Shown: positions 1 to 7,102 of the stretch, piece after piece
How the letters are laid out: every line of letters starts with the position of its first letter
Position numbering within the stretch: the stretch's first letter is position 1
DNA from: Clostridiales bacterium DTU092
GTDB taxonomy: Bacteria; Bacillota; Clostridia; Caldicoprobacterales; Caldicoprobacteraceae
Direction: 5' to 3'
DNA length: 29,190 nt
NCBI GenBank assembly: GCA_001513505.1
Contig: LFTM01000133.1
Span: 1-29,190 of the forward strand
The notes under the pieces: model-generated
What the model was told of the DNA's origin: nothing
Databases searched by the model: none
What the model saw: only the letters and a program-made list of their open reading frames with translations
Program-made: the position numbers and the translations under genes

Positions 1-1
1 G

Positions 2-562
2 GGGGAAAAGGTTGATTATTATTTTGAAGAACAGGGCTCCTTTTTTCAAAATTTAGATACTGCCATACAACCGTTTAAGGAAGATAAGAATATAATCATA
101 ATTTCTTCCGATATACCGATGATCACCAGTCAGGTGATTGATGATTTCATAAACAGATGTGCTGATAAGGATGCGGATTTGTGTTATCCTATTGTGGATA
201 AAAAAACAAATCAAAGCATGTTTCCGGGGTTTAACAGGACATATGTAAAACTTAAGGAAGGCTCATTTACCGGGGGCAATATTTTTTACATAAATCCGCG
301 GGTTATAGACTCGTGCCGTGATTTTGTCATAAAGCTTATAGACTACCGGAAGACTCCTTGGAAGACGGCAGGGCTTTTGGGAATGGACCTGCTTACCATG
401 CTTATACTTGGAAGACTGCCTATTTCATATATAGAAAAACGTTTCTCAGATCTGTTGAATATTAAAGCTGTGGCTGTCATATCTCCATTTCCCCAACTGG
501 CTAATGATGTGGACAAACCCAGTGATATAGAAATGGTGGAAAAATATCTTTCATGTGACTAA
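2..562 (+). CDS. Nucleotidyltransferase (NTP transferase-like) family protein, 5' end missing
   Basis: The reading frame is open from the window edge, so the gene starts upstream and about 186 residues of its C-terminal part are visible. The segment IIIISSDIPMIT (about residues 29-40 of the visible part) fits the metal-binding strand of MobA/GlmU/IspD-like nucleotidyltransferases, where an Asp near a Pro-(L/M)-(I/L)-T turn holds the metal. A following GGNIFYI segment is also typical of these folds. The N-terminal GxGxRM nucleotide-binding loop would lie outside the window. The substrate cannot be told; a sugar-phosphate or molybdopterin-type substrate are both possible. The first in-frame ATG inside the window (119) lies within the conserved core, so it is not the true start. 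Confidence 0.7.
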   Translation, partial: GEKVDYYFEEQGSFFQNLDTAIQPFKEDKNIIIISSDIPMITSQVIDDFINRCADKDADLCYPIVDKKTNQSMFPGFNRTYVKLKEGSFTGGNIFYINPRVIDSCRDFVIKLIDYRKTPWKTAGLLGMDLLTMLILGRLPISYIEKRFSDLLNIKAVAVISPFPQLANDVDKPSDIEMVEKYLSCD

Positions 563-640
563 AAAACGAAAAAATGTCAATACTTCTAAATAGTCAACTG
601 ATTTATTTCCAATCAATAATGCTATTTGGGGGTATTGACG

Positions 641-1342
641 ATGAAACATACAAAACGCAGTCTGTATTTATCATTGGGTTTGATAATACTTTTCTTATTT
701 ATTTCAGGGATGACTTTTAACCAGCCGGAACATGAGTATATTCGTTTTCATGTTATAGCCAACAGCGATTCGCCTGAGGATCAGGAGTTGAAGTTAAGAG
801 TAAGGGATAGACTTATTGAAAGATTTGGCTCGGAATTAAACAACGTTGATTCAATAGAACAGGGCAGACAGAAGATTGGTGAAAACCTTTTGGAAATAAA
901 GGATGTGGCTTTACAGGAGATAAAGAGAAGCGGTGCTAACTACCCTGTAGAGGTGATGTTTGGACGGTTTCCATTTCCAACAAAGGTATACGGGAATCTT
1001 GTGCTGCCTGCAGGTGAATATGAGGCCTTAAAAGTAGTTATAGGCCGGGGGAAAGGTGCTAACTGGTGGTGCGTCATGTTTCCGCCCCTGTGCTTTGTAG
1101 ATATAAGCCATGGAGTTGTCCATGAGTCCCAATCCCGGATACAGGATGAAGGGATTGAGCTGCACCAACGGGAAGAGTATGAACAGGATCAGGAAAACTC
1201 GGAGCCCTTAGGTCAAAAAACCGGATACAACGATCGGACAGATCAAGGTGTAAGACAGGTGGAATACAGATGGAAAATCCTTGAGTGGCTGAACGGGTCA
1301 AGGGAAAAAGTGGAAAACCTGTTATGGTTCTTTAAACATTAA
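641..1342 (+). CDS. spoIIR: Stage II sporulation protein R (SpoIIR)
   Basis: SpoIIR is made in the forespore under sigma-F and secreted into the intermembrane space, where it triggers the protease SpoIIGA to process pro-sigma-E in the mother cell. The 233-residue product has one N-terminal hydrophobic segment (about residues 9-26), then the family hallmark IRFHVIANSDSPEDQ and KLRVRDRLI, and a WWCVMFPPLCFVD block (around residue 145). ATG 641 is preferred over TTG 626 because a G-rich Shine-Dalgarno (GGGGG, 628-632) lies 8 bases upstream. The gene stands alone: it ends at a clear terminator before sleB. No convincing sigma-F promoter could be read in the short gap upstream. Confidence 0.93.
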   Translation: MKHTKRSLYLSLGLIILFLFISGMTFNQPEHEYIRFHVIANSDSPEDQELKLRVRDRLIERFGSELNNVDSIEQGRQKIGENLLEIKDVALQEIKRSGANYPVEVMFGRFPFPTKVYGNLVLPAGEYEALKVVIGRGKGANWWCVMFPPLCFVDISHGVVHESQSRIQDEGIELHQREEYEQDQENSEPLGQKTGYNDRTDQGVRQVEYRWKILEWLNGSREKVENLLWFFKH

Positions 1343-1361
1343 AAAAGATAGTAAGTAATCA

Positions 1362-1385
1362 GGGTGCGACAGCACCCTTTTTTTT
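1362..1385 (+). terminator. Rho-independent terminator after spoIIR
   Basis: A perfect 6-bp stem, GGGTGC (1362-1367) with GCACCC (1372-1377), closes a GACA loop and is followed directly by eight T residues. It lies 20 bases after the spoIIR stop codon and separates that gene from sleB. Confidence 0.9.
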
Positions 1386-1535
1386 ATGAATAAATTATGT
1401 ATATCAGACGGTTTTTAACAATCAGGAGGTTGCACCACCGATAACAAGGAATAATTTTACATAATTTGACGGGTATAATCAGTTTTGGGTTAACAAAAAA
1501 TATAACAGAAGCCATATGCCAGAAAGGGAGATTAT

Positions 1536-2252
1536 ATGAAGCATAAAGGGATGCTCTCTGTTATAACGGTTGTGTTAACCCTGATTATTTGTGGGATTAT
1601 GTTGGCTGATTACCGGTTTGATGATAATCAAGCTGTTGAAACCATACTGTATTGGGGTACCACTGGTGGCAAAGTTTCGGAAGTACAGAGCAAGCTGAGA
1701 CAGTGGGGATACTATGATGGTCCTATTGATGGAATATATGGAGCCAAGACTTTCGAGGCAGTCAAATTGTTTCAAAGAAAAAATGGGTTAAAGGTAGATG
1801 GGGTGGTTGGTCCTCAGACAGCTGCAGCTATGGGTATTACCTTGAGCGGTACGGGTTCAGGTCAGAATTATCAGCCATCAAGAGGTGGCGGCACAGCCAG
1901 CGGTGGTGATGTATATCTGTTGGCCAGAGCCGTACATGGGGAGGCCAGAGGAGAACCATATATCGGTAAGGTGGCGGTAGCAGCCGTTATTTTGAACCGG
2001 GTTAAGCATCCTTCCTTCCCCAACACTATAGCAGGGGTAATTTATCAGCCGGGTGCTTTTACAGCGGTGTCGGACGGTCAGATTAACCTGGCGCCTGATG
2101 AAGAGTCACTGCGGGCCGCCAGAGATGCATTAAATGGCTGGGATCCAACTTACGGTGCCCTTTATTACTACAATCCGGCCAAGGCTACCAGCAGTTGGAT
2201 ATGGTCACGACCGGTTCATATCGTTATAGGAAAGCATAGATTTGCTAAGTAG
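1536..2252 (+). CDS. sleB: Spore cortex-lytic enzyme SleB
   Basis: SleB is a lytic transglycosylase that cuts muramic-delta-lactam-containing cortex peptidoglycan during germination. The 238-residue product has an N-terminal membrane or signal segment (about 8-24), a peptidoglycan-binding repeat (about 45-100, with WGYYDGPIDGIYG and VVGPQT), a Gly/Ser-rich linker (about 103-125) and a Hydrolase_2 catalytic domain (about 126-238). Glu136 in HGEARGE is the expected catalytic acid. ATG 1536 has GAAAGGGAG five bases upstream. ypeB follows after 30 bases, the conserved bicistronic arrangement in which YpeB is needed for SleB stability and localisation. Expression from sigma-G is known in Bacillus, but no clean sigma-G promoter was read here. 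Confidence 0.94.
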   Translation: MKHKGMLSVITVVLTLIICGIMLADYRFDDNQAVETILYWGTTGGKVSEVQSKLRQWGYYDGPIDGIYGAKTFEAVKLFQRKNGLKVDGVVGPQTAAAMGITLSGTGSGQNYQPSRGGGTASGGDVYLLARAVHGEARGEPYIGKVAVAAVILNRVKHPSFPNTIAGVIYQPGAFTAVSDGQINLAPDEESLRAARDALNGWDPTYGALYYYNPAKATSSWIWSRPVHIVIGKHRFAK

Positions 2253-2282
2253 GGATCTCACAACAGGATGGGAGGAAAATAA

Positions 2283-3632
2283 ATGATAACCAGATGGATA
2301 CTTCCTGTAATTTTGGCTATAGCCCTGATAGCTGTTGGGTTATGGGGATATAACCAGTATCAGCAGAACATGGAATATCGTAACTATATGGAGAATCTGT
2401 ACCAGAAGTCTTTTTATGAACTGGTGGGACAGGTTGGTGATATTGAGACCAAACTTTCCAAGCTGATGGTAAGCGGTGATCAGGCACAGAGCATGATCAT
2501 ATTGTCGGATGTATGGCGACAGGCCGATGCTGCCCAGATAAACCTGGGACAACTGCCGTTGGGACATCTGGCATTGGTAAGGACATCAAAGTTTATGAAT
2601 CAACTGGCGGATTACTGTTATTATTTGACAAAGAAGACCGGGCAGGCTCAAACACTTTCTGTGGAAGAAATGAAGAATATTGGAGAGCTTTACAACAACT
2701 GTACAAAGTTAAACGGAGAACTCAAGGTACTGGTAGACAGTATCAACTCAGGAGGGGTAAGATGGGGTGAAATCCGTCAGGCCAAGGTAAAAGCTGAACT
2801 CAATGAGGATTCTGAAAATGTGATTGTAAAGCAGTTTACAAAAATCGAAAGAACCGGGATTGATTATCCCACATTAATATATGACGGGCCTTTCTCGGAA
2901 ACGCTTCAGCAAAGACGGGATATCCGTATAAAGGGCGAAGCCATTGATCAAAAACAAGCCCAGGAAATTGCTGCTTCGTTTGTGGGCAAGGAGAAAGTAG
3001 CGGAAGTCAAAAACGGGCCTCAAACCACGGCTGATATTGAAACGTGGGGTGTATACATACGCAAAAAAGATGAAGAGGGTTCTATATTTGTTTCGGTTAG
3101 CAAAAGAGGCGGTAAAGTAGTAAACATGATCTCCGATGAGACGGTGAAGGACTCCAAAATATCACTTGATGAAGCCCAACGCAATGCTGAGAAATTTCTG
3201 GAAGAAAAGGGCTTTAAGTCTATGGTGCCGACCTATAGCCAGCGCTTCGATGGCACATTGGTTATCAACTATGTGTATAAGCAGGATGATGTCATTGTAT
3301 ATCCGGACCTGATAAAGGTTAAAGTTTCATTGGAAGACGGAGATATTATTGGTTTTGATGCCCGTAACTATTATATTGCCCATAGAGAACGGGATATAGA
3401 ACAGCCCCGGTTATCCATTTCAGAGGCCCGAAAGCTGGTAAGTCCCAACTTGAAAATTAATTCTGAAGCCATAGCCATCATTCCCACCGAGTCGGGACAC
3501 GAAAAGCTGTGCTACGAGTTTAAAGGAGAATACGGTGGAGATAACTTCATAGTTTATTTGGATGCAAATAGTGGGAAAGAAGTTAATATATTGAAGATTA
3601 TTATTGATGAAAACGGTTCTTTGACTGTTTAA
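2283..3632 (+). CDS. ypeB: Germination protein YpeB
   Basis: YpeB is a spore inner-membrane protein that holds and protects SleB in the dormant spore; it is degraded on germination. The 449-residue product has a single N-terminal membrane helix (about 5-22), an alpha-helical region (to about 200) and three PepSY-like repeats: about 220-290 (IDQKQAQEIAASFV), 295-375 (ISLDEAQRNAEKFL) and 380-449 (LSISEARKLV). This architecture and length match the family. The start ATG 2283 follows GGGAGGAAA. It is translated from the same transcript as sleB, 30 bases downstream. No obvious terminator is visible before the SASP gene. Confidence 0.94.
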   Translation: MITRWILPVILAIALIAVGLWGYNQYQQNMEYRNYMENLYQKSFYELVGQVGDIETKLSKLMVSGDQAQSMIILSDVWRQADAAQINLGQLPLGHLALVRTSKFMNQLADYCYYLTKKTGQAQTLSVEEMKNIGELYNNCTKLNGELKVLVDSINSGGVRWGEIRQAKVKAELNEDSENVIVKQFTKIERTGIDYPTLIYDGPFSETLQQRRDIRIKGEAIDQKQAQEIAASFVGKEKVAEVKNGPQTTADIETWGVYIRKKDEEGSIFVSVSKRGGKVVNMISDETVKDSKISLDEAQRNAEKFLEEKGFKSMVPTYSQRFDGTLVINYVYKQDDVIVYPDLIKVKVSLEDGDIIGFDARNYYIAHRERDIEQPRLSISEARKLVSPNLKINSEAIAIIPTESGHEKLCYEFKGEYGGDNFIVYLDANSGKEVNILKIIIDENGSLTV

Positions 3633-3735
3633 TGCCAATGTAACCAGCTTTTTTATAGCATAGAGGAATAATGTCGGGGAATAATATATTCTGCCGGAGG
3701 ATATAAAATGTCTTTCCGGTAAAGGAGGTATTTCT

Positions 3736-3912
3736 ATGGCTAGAAACCGCGGAATAATGTCCGAAAAGCTTAAGGAGGAAATTGCCAAAGAGCTGGGAGT
3801 GTATAATATAGTTAAGAATCAGGGTTGGGGCGATGTAACTTCCCGGGATTGCGGCAATATGGTGGCCAAAGCAATCGAAATTGCTGAAAGGAGTATCAAC
3901 AAGGTTAAATAG
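3736..3912 (+). CDS. sspF: Small acid-soluble spore protein, alpha/beta type, SspF-like
   Basis: This is a 58-residue gene. Alpha/beta SASPs coat spore DNA, shift it to an A-like form and protect it from UV and heat. The start MARNRGIMS, the segment EEIAKELGVYN (including the E-I-A site expected for the germination protease GPR), then NQGWGDVTSRD and CGNMVAKAIEIAE closely follow the SspF subtype of Bacillus, which lacks the usual GG(E/Q)MVK block of major SASPs. Start ATG 3736 has a near-perfect AAAGGAGG eight bases upstream. A strong hairpin follows the stop. A weak sigma-G-like pair (GAATA at 3679, GATATAA at 3700, 16-base spacer) lies upstream. The cysteine near residue 39 is unusual, because most SASPs have none. 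Confidence 0.9.
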   Translation: MARNRGIMSEKLKEEIAKELGVYNIVKNQGWGDVTSRDCGNMVAKAIEIAERSINKVK

Positions 3913-3924
3913 CCGGATAATACC

Positions 3925-3960
3925 ATCGAAGCGGAGGCTTAAGCCTCCGCTTCGATTTTA
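3925..3960 (+). terminator. Strong hairpin terminator after the SASP gene
   Basis: A perfect 16-bp inverted repeat (3925-3940 with 3941-3956; ATCGAAGCGGAGGC paired with GCCTCCGCTTCGAT, loop TTAA) begins 12 bases after the stop codon and runs into TTTTA. The T tract is short, but the stem is very stable and A residues are present on the other side only in part, so it is best read as the end of the spore-gene transcript. Confidence 0.8.
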
Positions 3961-3996
3961 CCGATCTGTCAAATTAAATAAAATATTATTGGAGCG

Positions 3997-4025
3997 TTGA
4001 ATTATAGCCGTCTGCATAGTAGAAT
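3997..4025 (+). promoter_or_regulatory. Probable sigma-A promoter for ddl-murI
   Basis: TTGAAT (3997-4002) and TAGAAT (4020-4025) are separated by 17 bases. They lie just after the SASP terminator and about 45 bases before the ddl start, which has AGAGGAGG ahead of it. Confidence 0.5.
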
Positions 4026-4067
4026 ATATCTATATATAGTTAAAAGGGTAAAGAGGAGGATAAAAGA

Positions 4068-5174
4068 ATGCCTGAAAAATTGAAACTTGCCCTTCTTTTT
4101 GGCGGCCAATCGGGCGAGCATGAGGTTTCCCTGATGTCGTGCACATCAATCGCAAAAAACATTGATCCAAATAAATATGATGTCTACTATATTGGAATAA
4201 CCAAATCAGGTAAGTGGCATTTGTTTGAGGGAAATCTGGATGATATACAAAGCGGAGAATGGGAGAAAAGTTCGAAGCCGATTGTATTTCCCGGCGATCC
4301 TTCCTATCAAGGCTTTTTTCTTATAGAAGATCCTTCAAATATCTATCCGGTAGATGTGGTTTTTCCGGTAATGCATGGCCCACATGCAGAGGACGGTACA
4401 ATACAGGGGTTACTGGAGCTGGCAAACATTCCGTATGTTGGGTGTGGTGTAATGGCTTCCGCTGTGGCCATGGACAAGGCAATGGCAAAGGCTGTTTTTG
4501 CAAGTCATGGATTGCCTCAGGGCGAGTATCTTGTAGTACAAAGGCATGAGTTTGAGTCAAATCAGCAACAGGTGTTAAACCGGATCGAATCGGTTATTGG
4601 GTATCCATGTTTCATTAAACCTGTAAACATGGGATCCAGCGTTGGAATTACAAAGGCGCATAACAGGCAGCAGCTTGCTGAGGGTTTACAGCATGCGGGC
4701 GAATATGACAGAAAGCTTCTGGTTGAAGCTTTTATCAATGGCAGGGAAATAGAATGTTCCGTTTTAGGCAATAATTATCCCGAGGCTTCCATAGTCGGGG
4801 AGATAATACCATGTAACGAATTTTACGATTATAACGCAAAATACTATGATGATGGAAAATCAGCACTTATAATTCCAGCTGAACTTCCGGAGGAAAAGGC
4901 AGAGGAGATTCGCCAGCTGGCGATAAAGGTTTATAAAGCCCTTGATTGCAGCGGAATGGCCAGAATTGATTTCTTTGTTGAAAGGGATACCCAGAAGGTT
5001 TATGTAAATGAAGCAAATACCATACCGGGGTTTACCAGGATAAGTATGTATCCCAAACTCTGGGAAGCCACCGGCATACCCTATTCAGATTTAATAGATT
5101 GTCTTATTCAGCTTGCCATAGAACGGTTTAAGGAGAAGCATTCCGGTGGAAAGGAGCTCTTACAATATGGATAA
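4068..5174 (+). CDS. ddl: D-alanine--D-alanine ligase
   Basis: Ddl joins two D-Ala in an ATP-dependent reaction in the cytoplasm to give the terminal dipeptide of peptidoglycan precursors. The 368-residue product shows the full ATP-grasp layout: N-terminal FGGQSGEHEVS (about 11-21), VMHGPHAEDGTIQGLLE (about 103-119), the ATP-loop GSSVGITKA (about 188-196), the omega-loop region DYNAKYYDDGKS, and the metal-binding EANTIPGFT near the end. The omega-loop Tyr-containing DYNAKY form is that of D-Ala:D-Ala rather than D-Ala:D-Lac ligases. HGPHAEDG differs slightly from the usual HGxxGEDG. Start ATG 4068 follows AGAGGAGG. Its last bases overlap murI by 8, so the two are translationally coupled. Confidence 0.95.
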   Translation: MPEKLKLALLFGGQSGEHEVSLMSCTSIAKNIDPNKYDVYYIGITKSGKWHLFEGNLDDIQSGEWEKSSKPIVFPGDPSYQGFFLIEDPSNIYPVDVVFPVMHGPHAEDGTIQGLLELANIPYVGCGVMASAVAMDKAMAKAVFASHGLPQGEYLVVQRHEFESNQQQVLNRIESVIGYPCFIKPVNMGSSVGITKAHNRQQLAEGLQHAGEYDRKLLVEAFINGREIECSVLGNNYPEASIVGEIIPCNEFYDYNAKYYDDGKSALIIPAELPEEKAEEIRQLAIKVYKALDCSGMARIDFFVERDTQKVYVNEANTIPGFTRISMYPKLWEATGIPYSDLIDCLIQLAIERFKEKHSGGKELLQYG

Positions 5175-5973
5175 CAGACCAATAGGGGTTTTTGATTCAG
5201 GGCTCGGTGGACTTACGGTAATGAAGGAGCTGATGGCACAGCTCCCCAATGAAAATATTGTATATTTTGGCGATACGGCACGGCTGCCTTATGGTACACG
5301 TTCCAAGGAGACAATCATCAAATACTCCATGCAGTGTATCCGTTTTCTTTTGAGCAAAGGCATAAAGGCAGTGGTGATTGCATGTAATACCGCAAGCTCT
5401 ATGGCTATACAGGCTGTACGGGAAACCTTTGATATACCAATAATTGGCGTTATTGAACCCGGTGCCGAGGCTGCTGCTAAAGCTACACGAAATAACAAGG
5501 TTGGTATAATCGGGACACAGGCCACGGTGAAAAGCGGGGCTTATCCGACGGCTTTAAAAAAGTTAAACCCGGACATACAGACTTGCGGAGTCGCCTGCCC
5601 GCTATTTGTCCCTATTGTAGAAGAGGGCTGGAGCGATACGGAAATTGCTTATCTTACTGCAAGGCGATATTTAAATGATTTGAAATCATGGGAAGCCGAT
5701 ACTGTCATACTCGGGTGTACCCATTATCCGTTATTGATAAATACCATTTCAAAGGTTATGGGGCCTGAGGTCACCCTGATTAATCCTGCTGCAGACACGG
5801 CAAGACAGGTAAAGCAGATGCTGACTGAAAAGGATATGCTGCGGGAGAATAAAGACGTGGGTGTGTATCAATACTATTTAAGTGATTTCAGTCAAAGTTT
5901 TAAACAAATAGGAAGTAATTTTTTGAATAAGAATATAGAATATGCGGAAAAGATTGACATTGAAAATTACTAG
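5167..5973 (+). CDS. murI: Glutamate racemase
   Basis: MurI converts L-Glu to D-Glu for peptidoglycan, without cofactor, using two cysteines. Both are present: Cys73 in VIACNTASS and Cys184 in LGCTHYPLL. The N-terminus has GVFDSGLGGLTV and the GDTARLPYG substrate loop. The product is 268 residues, the usual size. ATG 5167 is chosen over the in-frame GTG 5146 because AAGGAG (5151-5156) lies just upstream and MDNRPIGVFDSG is the normal family start. It overlaps the ddl stop, making a two-gene cell-wall precursor operon supplying D-Ala-D-Ala and D-Glu. Confidence 0.95.
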   Translation: MDNRPIGVFDSGLGGLTVMKELMAQLPNENIVYFGDTARLPYGTRSKETIIKYSMQCIRFLLSKGIKAVVIACNTASSMAIQAVRETFDIPIIGVIEPGAEAAAKATRNNKVGIIGTQATVKSGAYPTALKKLNPDIQTCGVACPLFVPIVEEGWSDTEIAYLTARRYLNDLKSWEADTVILGCTHYPLLINTISKVMGPEVTLINPAADTARQVKQMLTEKDMLRENKDVGVYQYYLSDFSQSFKQIGSNFLNKNIEYAEKIDIENY

Positions 5974-6034
5974 GCTTATAGTTGATTTCTTCCGTTGTTC
6001 ATCATTATACCAGTTTAAAAAGGAGGGTGAAAAA

Positions 6035-6679
6035 ATGAGGATAACCTGGTTAGGGCATGCTTGTTTTAAACTGACGTCGGATTCCGGTGTTTCTGTTATT
6101 ACGGACCCTTTCGATGAAAGGGTGGGTTATGACCTTCCTAAGGAATCAGCGGATATTGTTACTGTAAGCCATCAGCATTACGACCACAATTATATTGAGG
6201 CCGTTGAAGGCTCACCCCAGGTTATTGATAAGGCGGGGGACTTTTCCATCAAGGCTATTTCTATTAAAGGAATTAAAAGTTATCATGATGACAAAAGCGG
6301 TAGTGAGAGAGGTAGCAATATAATCTACAAAATTGAGATGGACGGAATAAAAATTTGCCATTGTGGTGACTTGGGTCATTCTCTCACCCGGGAGCAGGCT
6401 GACCAACTGGGGGATGTGGATGTGCTGCTTGTGCCGGTAGGAGGTACATATACCGTTGATGCCAAAACCGCAGCGGACATTGTCGGTGTGTTGAATCCAT
6501 CTTTGATCATACCCATGCATTTTAAAACCGACAGAATTGATTTCCCCATAGATGGTGTAGATAAGTTCCTGGAGATTATGGGAGAAGGCACCAAAATGAA
6601 CACCAACACTCTTGAGGTTACAGAACAGGATATTCAGGAGAAAGGAACCAGGGTTGTTGTATTGGATTATAAAAAGTAA
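6035..6679 (+). CDS. UPF0173 metal-dependent hydrolase (metallo-beta-lactamase fold)
   Basis: The product is 214 residues, close to the YtkL/UPF0173 family length of about 225. It begins MRITWLGHACFKL, then carries the metal motif SHQHYDHN (His46, His48, Asp50, His51), a second metal site at ICHCGDLGH and a third His in IIPMHFKT. Family members are cytoplasmic metal-dependent hydrolases whose true substrate is mostly unknown. ATG 6035 is preferred over an upstream in-frame start (5942, inside murI) because AAGGAGGGTG lies immediately before it and the conserved first strand starts there. It lies 61 bases after murI and may be read with it. Confidence 0.88.
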   Translation: MRITWLGHACFKLTSDSGVSVITDPFDERVGYDLPKESADIVTVSHQHYDHNYIEAVEGSPQVIDKAGDFSIKAISIKGIKSYHDDKSGSERGSNIIYKIEMDGIKICHCGDLGHSLTREQADQLGDVDVLLVPVGGTYTVDAKTAADIVGVLNPSLIIPMHFKTDRIDFPIDGVDKFLEIMGEGTKMNTNTLEVTEQDIQEKGTRVVVLDYKK

Positions 6680-6746
6680 ATTTTGTATTTTACTGAAAAT
6701 GTTTGGATTTACAGCATATAGCCATCATCAAAGCGTACCACATATA

Positions 6747-6805
6747 TTTGAAGAATATTATTCCAGCCACGGAGCTTTAAGGTGGCCTCCATAATATTTT
6801 TCATA
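6747..6805. repeat. Short palindromic derivative of the dispersed element
   Basis: GAAGAATATTAT...AGCCAC (6750-6770) pairs imperfectly (16 of 21 positions) with GGTGGC...ATAATATTTTTC (6781-6802). The left arm repeats, with 20 of 22 identities, at 6823-6844, the left end of the full element 74 bases downstream. It looks like an internally deleted copy retaining just the two ends. Confidence 0.7.
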
Positions 6806-6821
6806 TTTTATCAGCATAATG

Positions 6822-6990
6822 CTGAAGAATATTATTTCAGCCGCTGGTACTCCAAAGCTAAAAGCCTGTAATACTTGCTCCGGGGCCTTCATCAAACTCG
6901 CTTCGCTCAGACAGTGATTCGGCCTAATCCTCCGCTGCGCTAACAGGCTCTAAGCTTTTCCGCAAGGCGGCTTCCATAATTATATTATAA
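6822..6990 (+). repeat. Dispersed palindromic element, copy A (MITE-like)
   Basis: About 165 bp with imperfect terminal inverted repeats. The ends are GAAGAATATTATTTCAGCCGC and its partner GCGGCTTCCATAATTATA; an inner stem pairs 6854-6869 with 6943-6958 (14 of 16). The 103-base core (6865-6967) is 88% identical (91 of 103 by eye) to the reverse complement of 18239-18341. It has no coding frame of note, so if mobile it would depend on a transposase elsewhere. Confidence 0.85.
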
Positions 6991-7024
6991 TTTGCGATGA
7001 TGTGGCCAGGACGCTAAAAAATCC

Positions 7025-7052
7025 TTGACAATATGCTGAAATGATGTATAAA
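7025..7052 (+). promoter_or_regulatory. Sigma-A promoter for pyrG
   Basis: A consensus TTGACA (7025-7030) is followed after 16 bases by TATAAA (7047-7052). The predicted start lies about 45 bases before the GTG start codon. The initial transcribed bases are not a G run followed by C, so the reiterative-transcription control known for Bacillus pyrG is not evident. Confidence 0.7.
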
Positions 7053-7102
7053 ATTGATGGTTGTAGTAAGATTATGTTGAAAAATGTTCGGAGGGGGATA
7101 AG

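Larger units (their letters stand above)
6680..7024. other. Gene-free stretch with palindromic repeats
   Basis: This region between the UPF0173 gene and the pyrG promoter shows no credible coding frame. It holds a short palindromic repeat (6747-6805) and a full repeat element (6822-6990), described separately. No poly-T terminator for the upstream gene is evident; the hairpins may serve that role. Confidence 0.7.

Noticed and set aside
1441..1505. Possible sigma-G promoter for sleB (GAATA near 1449 or GTATA near 1473)
   Set aside because: No -10 box of the expected form lies at the right spacing, so it was not listed.
6612..6794. A 60-codon + frame running out of the UPF0173 gene
   Set aside because: It starts inside a well-supported gene in another frame and ends in the palindromic repeat.
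7053..7102. Possible pyrG attenuation leader
   Set aside because: There is no initial G run with following C, no alternative hairpin and no terminator in the short leader, so the known Bacillus-type control cannot be supported.
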